A stretch of 64,000 bases of DNA from Hydra vulgaris (lineage: Eukaryota; Cnidaria; Hydrozoa; Anthoathecata; Hydridae), in assembly GCF_038396675.1 (NCBI RefSeq), contig NC_088934.1:5990501-6054500 (forward strand). Reading direction: 5' to 3'. The position numbers and the translations under genes are program-made. Numbering within the stretch: the first letter of the stretch is position 1; the number at the start of each line of letters is the position of its first letter. This document shows, piece after piece, positions 58,243 through 64,000 of the stretch. The notes under the pieces are model-generated. The model did no database searches, was not told where the DNA came from, and saw only the letters and a program-made list of their open reading frames with translations.

Positions 58243-58755
58243 CTATAAATTTTCTGGATCTGGACTCTCTAAAAAAAAAGACACAGAGAATATTAAAAAA
58301 ATATACTTTTTTTTATAAAATAAAAAAGGATCAAGTTTAACTTACGAGGAGAGTAGTCCCAGTGCTAGGGACCCACCTCTCTATTTGGAGGTGGATATGG
58401 ACTTTCTAAAAAAAAGGGAAATATTAAAAAAAATGAATTTTTTTATTATTAAAAAAAACTAGTAAAGTTAAACTTACGACGAGTGCGGGAAGGTGTATCG
58501 TTCATGACATTTCTTAACACTTTGCGAATATTACTTAGTGTTAGTAACTCTTGATCTATAAGAAAAAATAGTATTATGAAAAAATAATATTTTTTTATTA
58601 TAGATGTAAACCATAAAACAATTACCTCTTTTTGCATTGTACGCAAACAGTTGACAAATAGGGCGTTTTTTTCCATTTTCGATAACATAAAACTGGTCTA
58701 TAGTGCTATCATTAAATACTTCGTATTTTACTTTATTTATTGAAATATAATTCAT
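58243..58755 (-). CDS. Four-exon mini-gene with duplicated terminal exons
   Basis: Exon 1 is 58755-58626 (MNYISINKVKYEVFNDS...CQLFAYNAKR), intron 1 is 58625-58556, and exon 2 is 58555-58478 (ELLTLSNIRKVLRNVMND). Exon 3 is 58405-58346 and exon 4 starts at 58268. Introns are about 70-77 nt with GTAAGT-type donors and poly-T-AG acceptors. Exons 3 and 4 begin with similar sequence and continue in the same phase. Exon 3 is 60 nt (frame-neutral) but has a TAG at 58365; exon 4 ends at TAG 58243. Inclusion or skipping of exon 3 gives two different tails. Product unknown. Confidence 0.5.
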
Positions 58756-58855
58756 TTTAACTAAAAAAAGAGGTTTATTTAGGAATAAATACCATATTAT
58801 TTTTTTTGTAATAAATAAAAAATAGTTATAAATAAAAATATCATTTTTTATAAAA

Positions 58856-59119
58856 ATGCCTAAAATAAGGTATACTCCTAGATCATTAAACACTGTCGAT
58901 ATGGCGCATACAAAAACAACAGTTCCTAGAACAAAAAAAGCAGTTCAAACACAAACAAGTACAAAACAAATTTCAACAAATCGTAAACTTGGAAGAGTTG
59001 GTAAAAGAATAAAACGCTGGGTTCATACTGCCGAATCCTATGTCGATATTAAACATCAATTAAAAGAAGCAAACATAAGTCGAAAAATAGACAAAAATAA
59101 TAATGTATTTTATATATAA
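58856..59119 (+). CDS. Small basic protein, function unknown
   Basis: 87 codons from ATG 58856 (AAAAATGCC context). N-terminal half rich in Thr/Lys/Arg (TKTTVPRTKKAVQTQTSTKQ), then RKLGRVGKRIKRWVHTAESY. Net charge strongly positive. No domain recognised. It is divergent from the four-exon gene (starts 100 bp apart), opposite to the main minus-strand array. A virion DNA-binding role is possible but only inferred. Confidence 0.5.
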   Translation: MPKIRYTPRSLNTVDMAHTKTTVPRTKKAVQTQTSTKQISTNRKLGRVGKRIKRWVHTAESYVDIKHQLKEANISRKIDKNNNVFYI

Positions 59120-59257
59120 AAAAAATTTATAAATTTAAATAAAAAAGTCTATTTATATTATATTTTAATTTTCGAAGTTGTTTTCTTCTTAATTTGTATT
59201 CGTTTTTTTTTTTCTAAAATAAAAAAATAAAATTCTTAAAAAAATGTAATTTTTTAT
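59120..59257. other. Short A+T-rich gap
   Basis: 3' ends of two convergent genes; no feature is seen beyond AATAAA-like signals. Confidence 0.4.
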
Positions 59258-59674
59258 TTATAAATAATAATTTAAAAAATTAACTTTTTTTTTCAAAATA
59301 TTGTTTTCTTGGGGTTGAGTTGGAGTTTCTTGAGGTAGTGGTTGAGTTTCTTGAGGTAGTGAATCTTCAGCAAATTCTAATGGTGGTTCATTTGGTTCGT
59401 TTGGTTCATTTGGTTCATTTGGTTCGTTTGGTGGTTCATTTGGTGGATTGTTTGGTGGTTTTATTATGAAATCAATTTCATCTGCGTCGTCAAAAATACT
59501 CAAATTTGGAAAACTTAATTCGGGATCATCCTCGATGACTATAATTTCAGGTTCGTCATCACTAGTTAAAAGCACTTCATCTTCCGATAAATCTATCTCC
59601 TTTCCCACAACTTCGTCGTCCATATAATATTGTGCTTTTTTTACAGAGCGTTTGGTAAAGCGTGTTTTTGTCAT
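59258..59674 (-). CDS. Acidic protein with SUMO-interaction-like motif and NEP repeats
   Basis: 138 codons from ATG 59674 (an in-frame ATG at 59692 is also possible). N-terminus basic (MTKTRFTKRSVKKAQYY). Then EVLLTSDDEPEIIVIEDDPE, where IIVIEDD fits a SUMO-interaction motif (hydrophobic core plus acidic flank). Then repeats of Pro-Asn-Glu (NEPNEPNEPNEP) and Pro-Gln-Glu-Thr units. It is the first gene of the minus-strand array, next to the divergent control region, so probably expressed early. Likely nuclear; family unknown. Intact. Confidence 0.55.
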   Translation of the reverse strand: MTKTRFTKRSVKKAQYYMDDEVVGKEIDLSEDEVLLTSDDEPEIIVIEDDPELSFPNLSIFDDADEIDFIIKPPNNPPNEPPNEPNEPNEPNEPNEPPLEFAEDSLPQETQPLPQETPTQPQENNILKKKVNFLNYYL

Positions 59675-59748
59675 TTTTGATTTTGTTAACAAAAAACACG
59701 CTTTTTATGTATAAAATGTAATCTCTACAGATTAATGTGAAATAATAG

Positions 59749-59980
59749 CTAAAGTGATGCAACTTTATGTAATGAAAAGAAAATGCTGTGTCATGTTGGT
59801 TAAATTTAGAAACTTTTAATACCGCTTTTATGAACAAGATTAAAGAGAATAAAATACTAAATAACTAAAGTGATGCAACTTTATGTAATGAAAAGAAAAT
59901 GCTGTGTCAAGTTGGTTAAATTTAGAAACTTTTAATACCGCTTTTATGAACAAGATTAAAGAGATTAAAATACTGAGCGT
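59749..59980. repeat. 116-bp tandem duplication in the divergent control region
   Basis: Two copies, 59749-59864 and 59865-59980, with very few differences. Each contains AAAGTGATGCAACTTTATG and ACCGCTTTTATGAACAAG. They lie between the divergent arrays. Confidence 0.9.
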
Positions 59981-60302
59981 GTGAGAACGAGTGAGCGCAC
60001 GAGTGTGTGAGTAAGCAGGCTAAGGACTAAGGCAGGATTAAGTAAGTTAAGTAAGGACTAAGTAAGTAAGTAAGTAAGAATAAAATACGGCCGTATAAAA
60101 AATAAAGACAGTAAGAAAAAACATAAGTAAGTAGGCCTACTAAGACAAAGTAAAGACAGAATAAGTAAGGTTGTGTCAGGGTGACACTATGTTTTTTCTC
60201 TTGTAAAAAAAAAGATATAAATAAATACAAGTCAAAAAAAAAATACAAGTCAAAAAAAAGTTAAAGTCAAAAAAAAGTCAAAAAAAAATGTTAGAGTCAA
60301 AA
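59981..60302. promoter_or_regulatory. Simple-repeat-rich divergent intergenic region
   Basis: Contains GAGTGAGCGCACGAGTGTGTGAG, then (AAGT)n-type TAAG repeats (about 60020-60170), and several AAAAAAGTCAAAAA repeats before ATG 60303. Its position between two divergent gene arrays suggests promoters, and possibly a replication origin; no specific motif proves either. Confidence 0.4.
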
Positions 60303-60726
60303 ATGGCTGCAGATAATATTGATTTTTCCCGTATGATTGTAAGACGGAATTTATTTTCAGCACCTTCAAAGTCAAAGCAATTTAAGACCCAAATATACAT
60401 CTAAATTACCCAAATATACAGTAGATGGAAAATGGCCTTTTCATAGGGATGCTTTTTTTGAATTTTTTGATAGGACCTCCTTTGATGAAAACGAGTTAAC
60501 CGATCCCAATAATACAGAACTAAGAGCTCTAAGACGAAAAAGAGTTAAGAAAAATTTAAAAAAAATAAAGCGTCAATATTGTAGAAAAGCACTGATGTGT
60601 TATCGAAAAACGAAAAGCAAGTATATAAATAATAAACAAAATTGCGAAATGAATCGAGTAGGAAAGCCGATATATCGTTTTGTTTTAACAAAAGTGGATC
60701 GCGATAAACACAGAAATATTTATTAA
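60303..60726 (+). pseudogene. Basic protein with a frameshift
   Basis: ATG 60303 opens 33 codons (ADNIDFSRMIVRRNLFSAPS) to a TAA at 60402. From about 60388 a second frame continues to TAA 60724 with WPFHRDAFFEFFDRTSFDEN, a very basic stretch (LRRKRVKKNLKKIKRQYCRK) and GKPIYRFVLTKVDRDK. One base change in the CCTTCAAAG...TTTAAGACCC area would align them. The two pieces read as one protein of about 140 residues, not recognised, probably nucleic-acid binding. Confidence 0.5.
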
Positions 60727-60729
60727 AAA

Positions 60730-60933
60730 ATGAGTCATAGAAGACATAGAGGTCATAAAAATGCTAAAAGATATATTTTTGTTCATAAAAAATCGAGAGC
60801 TCATCCTAGACCTTATCATTCTTTAATCGGTAAAGGACGAAAACGTATACTTAGAAAACGCGGTAAAGGTATCCTTGGTAACCTATTAGGAAATATACCC
60901 GTACTTGGTGGTGTATTTAAAACTATATTTTAA
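60730..60933 (+). CDS. Adenovirus pX/adintovirus-like basic core peptide
   Basis: 67 codons, starting 3 bp after the previous stop. The N-terminal 50 residues are His/Arg/Lys-rich (SHRRHRGHKNAKRYIFVHKK, KGRKRILRKRGKG). The C-terminal end is a hydrophobic glycine-rich helix (ILGNLLGNIPVLGGVFKTIF). A basic DNA-condensing half plus a short hydrophobic tail is the architecture of adenovirus core peptide X and similar adintovirus peptides, where a G-G/G-x-G site is cut by the viral protease. Assignment is by architecture only. Intact. Confidence 0.55.
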   Translation: MSHRRHRGHKNAKRYIFVHKKSRAHPRPYHSLIGKGRKRILRKRGKGILGNLLGNIPVLGGVFKTIF

Positions 60934-60996
60934 TCGGATTAAAAAAATATGTATAAAAAGGCTCAACTCGTTTACTAACAAAATGAATTCAAAAGT

Positions 60997-61400
60997 ATGC
61001 AAACATGCGAGAGAAAAACTCATATAAAAAAGTATTGCAACAAATGTTTTGTACAAAAATTTCGTTGTTATGTTGAAGAAAATTTAAAAGAATATCTATG
61101 GTTAATAAAAGACATGGAAAAGCAAAATCAAAAGCTCAAAAATTTAAGAACGGATACGAGCGCGTTTGGCGATTATATCCTTACTTATGAATACGAAAAC
61201 GGTGTTGTGGAAATTATCAGTGGCGATAAAGAAAATGGACACTTAAAAATATCTACTTTTTGGGGGGGGGGTTTATACTAGATTTAGATATTGTTAATAA
61301 ATTATATTGTTTATCGCATATAAATGATGTTGTTTTTTTTGTAGGTAATAAAATACCAAAAACATATAGATTAATAAAATATTTAATAGTGTTTTTTCTG
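60997..61400 (+). pseudogene. Paralog family member 1, Cys-rich N-terminus, frameshifted at a G10 run
   Basis: ATG 60997 (another ATG at 60983 opens only 14 codons). N-terminus Cys-rich (KKYCNKCFVQKFRCYVEENL), then a helical segment, then RTDTSAFGDYILTYEYENGV, which aligns with the two following genes. Reading continues to 61281, but a run of ten G (61262-61271) probably shifts the frame. In another frame DLDIVNKLYCLSHINDVVFF continues to about 61,400 and aligns with the second half of the paralogs. Function unknown. Confidence 0.45.
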
Positions 61401-61507
61401 TTTTTTTTTAAAAAAAGTACTATAAATTTGGTTTTTTTTTTTTAAATAGAAAATTTCATTTGAAGAAAAAAAAATCATTTGAAATAAACAAAAAAAATAG
61501 AGTTTAA

Positions 61508-61793
61508 ACTTGTTTAAACGAATTTTATAAAACGAATAATAAATTAGAAACTTCTTCCTTTACAACGGATGATAGTTTAAAAAAAGTCCAGGGTAATTTT
61601 AAATTATTTTTTCGTTTGGATGGAAGTAAACAAATCAAAGTAACTCGTGTTAATAATAAAGCCCATATTGTTTTTATTTATGGTGAAAACAAACACGAAT
61701 TTGAAATGGGTTATGAAGACTTTGTTGATGTTATTAAAGAGTCATTTAACGTCTGGCTACTCGAAGAAGTAGACATAAAAAATGAAGCATTTT
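61508..61793 (+). CDS. Paralog family member 2 (start not found)
   Basis: The frame is open from 61508, without an early ATG, to TAA 61793. It contains GNFKLFFRLDGSKQIKVTRV, NNKAHIVFIYGENKHEFEM and SFNVWLLEE. It shares with member 3 the pattern G-(D/N)-F...R-L...IKVTR-x-N...IVFIY...HEF/HTFE...WLL. The N-terminus is lost or in another frame. The stop overlaps the start of member 3. A small β-rich protein is inferred from alternating hydrophobics. Confidence 0.5.
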
Positions 61794-62142
61794 AAAGATT
61801 ATCTAGAGTTGTGTTATCCGTTTCCCGAAATTACAAGATTTTTATTTTTCACTATTTAAAACAAATAGTAAAGCAAAGGGTGATTTTTTATTGATACATC
61901 GTTTAAAATGGGGAACAATTATTAAAGTAACACGTTCCAATGATGAACTCATTATTGTGTTTATATATGAAGAAAGACACGAACATACTTTTGAAATTCC
62001 TTTGAAACATTTTTTATCGTATGTTTGCCGTTGTCAACAAAAATGGCTTTTAAGCGAAAAAGACAAAATTTTAGATCAAAGACACGTAAAAGTAATAGAA
62101 AAAGGATACGTAGAAGAGGAAGAGGATTGGCTGATTTTATAA
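61782..62142 (+). pseudogene. Paralog family member 3, frameshifted
   Basis: ATG 61782 overlaps member 2's end. It opens KHFKDYLELCYPFPEITRFL, then a shift in a T-rich run near 61,845. The homologous part (GDFLLIHRLKWGTIIKVTR, LIIVFIYEERHEHTFEIPLK, QQKWLLSEKD) runs to 62142. The last 100 bp overlap the next gene in another frame. About 35% identical by eye to member 2 over 60 residues. Confidence 0.5.
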
Positions 62143-62207
62143 CTCCTAAAAATGTAAAAAACGCATTGCAAGTGGGTTCGCTGTTATACGGTATAAAAAA
62201 AGCGTAG
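62043..62207 (+). CDS. Second basic core-type peptide, in-frame TAG before a further open segment
   Basis: 54 codons from ATG 62043: FKRKRQNFRSKTRKSNRKRI, RRRGRGLADFITPKNVKN and a hydrophobic LQVGSLLYGIKK end. Very Arg/Lys-rich, like packaging proteins of adenovirus-type viruses; RGRG could be a protease site. After the TAG at 62205 the same frame stays open for 30 more codons to TAA 62298, with Pro-rich NPYMPPDK, so the product was probably longer or the stop is read through. It overlaps the paralog 3 tail. Confidence 0.5.
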   Translation: MAFKRKRQNFRSKTRKSNRKRIRRRGRGLADFITPKNVKNALQVGSLLYGIKKA

Positions 62208-62739
62208 AAAGGCAAAAAAACAAAAACGGCTCCTGTTCCTGTTGTTACAAAACCTGCCAACCCTTATATGCCTCCGGATAAAGTGTTTGAAGTATATTAA
62301 AAAAACAGTTGTAAAAAAATATTATATTAATTCATTTAATGAATATATATGTACAAATAACAAATTGTTTTGTTTTTCTTCTTCTTTTTTCTTTTTGTAT
62401 CGTTGATAGTCAATGTTTTTTTTCCTTTAGGGGTCGTCCATAAAGTACGTACGCCAAAAATTTTGAAATTTGACCCCCCTCCCCCCTGTTGCCATGCGTA
62501 CTTTTATGTCCCCACCCCCCTTAAAAGTACGTACGTTTCTCAAAACCCCCCCCCCCCCCCACATAGCCCCCCCATCCCTCCTTTTTTTTTTTTTCTTAAT
62601 TAAAAAGTTTAATTAAAAAAAAAAAGACGGAGGGTACCTTAGATACTTTATACTATCTCAAAGCTTATTGCTTACGCATTTTAAAAACGTCTTCAAGTAT
62701 AAATGCAAATAATAATTTAAATAAATTTAAAATTTACTA

Positions 62740-62825
62740 ATGTATGTGTGTATTTGGGCGAAAGGTTTATGCGGCGGCAATAGTCAACGGAGATCCAGGT
62801 TCGATTCTCGGTGAAATCTAGGAAA
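62740..62825 (+). repeat. tRNA-like segment with a perfect B box
   Basis: GGTTCGATTCT (about 62802-62812) fits the pol III B-box/T-loop consensus. No good A box or cloverleaf was found upstream. Possibly a SINE fragment inside the larger element. Confidence 0.25.
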
Positions 62826-63132
62826 ATATTTTTTGTTTTTTTAACGAATCAAATGTAAATAAACTATACTTAAGGTGGACGTTTTTTTCAGGCACCCCTC
62901 TTTAGTAAGTAAAAAACGAGTCTAAGGTGAGATCAGTAATATTGAAAACAAAGGGTAAAACCCAGTGGGAGGGAGCAACAGCAAATTTTGTGCCCTTTTG
63001 CTATTTTAAGAAGCTTTTTATTTTAGCAAAACCTAGCGGTCTTTGAGACGCGATTGACACGTTTTTTTTGGGGTGACTCCGTCCCATCAACCACGGCCCT
63101 CAGGTCTTACTCAGGGCCAGTATATAAGGGCG

Positions 63133-63520
63133 GGCATGTGTGCATGGGCCCCCTCAGGATTTTCTGATGTTTTGATTTTTGATGATAGAACACTTTCACA
63201 CAACGTGCAAACTTAAGTTTGTTAATATGCCAAATGAGGTGGCCTTGCAAAAAATTTGGATGGCGGAGGCCATCCAAATTTTTTTCCAAATCTAAAAGTT
63301 ATAACCATGCAAAATTTATACCCCTCTCATTTTGGGGGTAGGGAGGGTAAGCGTTTTAAGGCTTTTTGTTCACAGGCCTCCGCCATCCCGATATTTTGCA
63401 AGGTCTCCTCATTTGGCATAGGTATAAACAAACTTAAGTTATGAGTTTGCACGATGTGTGAAAGTGTCCTATCTGGAACATCAAAAAATTCTGAGGGCGC
63501 CCATACATGTGTGTGCATAA
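63133..63520. repeat. Nested inverted repeat, about 130-bp arms
   Basis: 63133-63268 pairs in reverse complement with about 63376-63520 (shared segments CCATCC, TTTGCAAGG, CATTTGGCATA, AAACTTAAGTT, GTGTGAAAGTGT). Arms diverged by roughly a tenth. It looks like a second MITE nested in the 1.33-kb element. Confidence 0.75.
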
Positions 63521-63763
63521 AGGAAAAATATACCCTCTACTTCATATACCATACATCTTTTTATGTTGGCAAACTAGAATCTTTAGTCAGAATGTAACTT
63601 TTCTATTGATTAGCTGGTTAATTGTGATAAATTAGAAAGTCGAAGTACGTACTTTTAAATTGAACCCCCCCCCCCCCCCCCTCCAATACGCTTTCGTACG
63701 CTTTTTGAAGACCCCCCCCCCTCTCCCCCCTATGAGCGTACGTACTTTTTGGACGACCCCTTA

Positions 63764-63986
63764 CAAGACAAGCAACACGTCTTCTGAAGATGTATTTTGC
63801 CCGCTCTTTTAGTAATGGTGTTAAATATCCATACTTCTTTATTTAATAAGTGAATCGTGCAATTTTTTAATAAAGTGTCATTTTTTTTTCTCTTAACACG
63901 AGGAAATAGAGTTCACCATAACCATTACACGTAGCGCATTTTTCTTCGACAATTTCTTCTAGAAATGTGTGTGCTGTTCTCTTCAT
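63764..63986 (-). pseudogene. Small viral-type gene with CxxC motif, truncated
   Basis: ATG 63986 opens 39 codons with FLEEIVEEKCATCNGYGELY, then TAA at 63867. A shifted frame continues (HLLNKEVWIFNTITKRAGK) toward the transposon insertion at 63,760. It resumes the minus-strand, small-gene style of the virus-like region, showing that the region continues to the right of the insertion. A CxxC zinc-binding role is possible; family unknown. Confidence 0.4.
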
Positions 63987-64000
63987 GATTCTGTTTATAT

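Larger units (their letters stand above)
54725..58762 (-). promoter_or_regulatory. Array of acceptor-like sites just upstream of start codons
   Basis: Polypyrimidine/T-rich runs ending in AG occur at 54725, 55498, 56690, 56962, 57447, 57802 and 58761, with a weaker one at 58113. Each is 5-21 nt before an ATG. Most are followed by a shared leader of the form CAAACTAATA..AAAAAA. Only one of these genes (57,426) also has an internal intron following the ATG exon. The lack of matching upstream exons suggests either a long 5' leader spliced to each gene or spliced-leader trans-splicing, which is known in Hydra. Confidence 0.55.
62430..63760. mobile_element. 1.33-kb non-autonomous inverted-repeat transposon
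   Basis: The ends GGGGTCGTCCATAAAGTACG and the complement of CGTACTTTTTGGACGACCCC form terminal inverted repeats. TTA occurs on both flanks (62427-62429 and 63761-63763) as a 3-bp target duplication, which fits PIF/Harbinger-type elements (TWA). The interior has long C runs (62540-62570, 63666-63680, 63711-63728) and no transposase. It interrupts the virus-like region. Confidence 0.8.
54351..64000. mobile_element. Virus-like element (Polinton/adintovirus-like by inference), partial
   Basis: A compact block of at least 18 small genes in two divergent arrays, unlike the flanking retroelements: minus-strand regulatory-type genes (54.4-59.7 kb) and plus-strand basic or structural-type genes (58.9-62.3 kb). 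Small basic peptides resembling adenovirus-type core proteins and death-fold/TRAF-type adaptors suggest an endogenous double-stranded DNA virus. None of the hallmark genes (DNA polymerase B, integrase, protease, packaging ATPase, capsid) are present, so the family assignment stays unproven. The left end coincides with truncated Ty3 gag; the right end is outside the window. Confidence 0.6.

Noticed and set aside
61961..62260. 99-codon minus-strand frame opposite the basic peptide
   Set aside because: Complement of an Arg/Lys-rich coding sequence, which is naturally open in antisense.
62760..62825. tRNA gene suggested by a perfect B box
   Set aside because: No acceptor stem, D arm or anticodon arm can be folded at the right distance.

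Overview
The window is very A+T-rich eukaryotic DNA packed with transposable elements. No ordinary single-copy host gene, rRNA, tRNA gene or CRISPR array could be supported. The mix (Penelope-like retroelements, hAT, CACTA-like, Tc1/mariner, FLYWCH/MULE relics, a Ty3/gypsy element and long (TA)n tracts) points to a cnidarian, most likely Hydra. That identification is inference from composition and element families.

Layout. 0.5-2.6 kb holds a decayed non-LTR retrotransposon (minus). 3.5-6.6 kb holds FLYWCH/MULE and CACTA-like relics. 6.6-10.3 kb is non-coding, with foldback elements and a dispersed repeat. 10.4-12.1 kb holds a second CACTA-like relic and a possible BEN-like remnant. 12.9-14.7 kb is a Penelope-like element with a hammerhead-ribozyme-like motif just downstream. 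15.4-16.3 kb is a hAT-like relic. 16.9-18.7 kb is a Tc1-like element whose 5' region carries heat-shock-element motifs and a TATA box; a second copy lies at 23.9-25.3 kb (minus). 19.2-22.1 kb holds two head-to-head Penelope-like relics. 22.1-30.2 kb is a series of transposase relics and MITEs.

30,961-50,872 is a nearly perfect direct tandem duplication with a unit of about 9.96 kb. Each unit carries part of a hAT transposase, two copies of another DDE-type transposon, a piece of Ty3 LTR, a second hAT-like element with 8-bp target duplications, and in the first unit the last 150 bp of the Ty3 element. The parent Ty3 element continues from 48.4 to about 54.35 kb on the minus strand and is cut off inside gag.

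54.35-64.0 kb is the most interesting part: a virus-like region of small genes that runs off the right edge. Leftward from a repeat-rich divergent control region (59.7-60.3 kb) runs a minus-strand array: an acidic protein with a SUMO-interaction-like motif, a four-exon mini-gene, two death-domain proteins, a spliced acidic protein, a small tail-anchored protein, a broken TRAF-like protein (zinc fingers, coiled coil, MATH domain), and a death-effector-domain-like protein with a PPxY motif. Most of these start codons sit 4-22 nt after a polypyrimidine-AG acceptor-like site, suggesting polycistronic transcription resolved by splicing, possibly spliced-leader trans-splicing. Rightward run small basic proteins resembling adenovirus/adintovirus core peptides and three tandem paralogous small proteins. 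Capsid, protease, packaging ATPase, DNA polymerase and integrase genes are not in the window, so assignment to the Polinton/adintovirus group is inference. Several genes carry stops or single-base shifts, so this is either a decaying endogenous copy or a sequence with homopolymer errors. A 1.33-kb inverted-repeat transposon interrupts it at 62,430-63,760.
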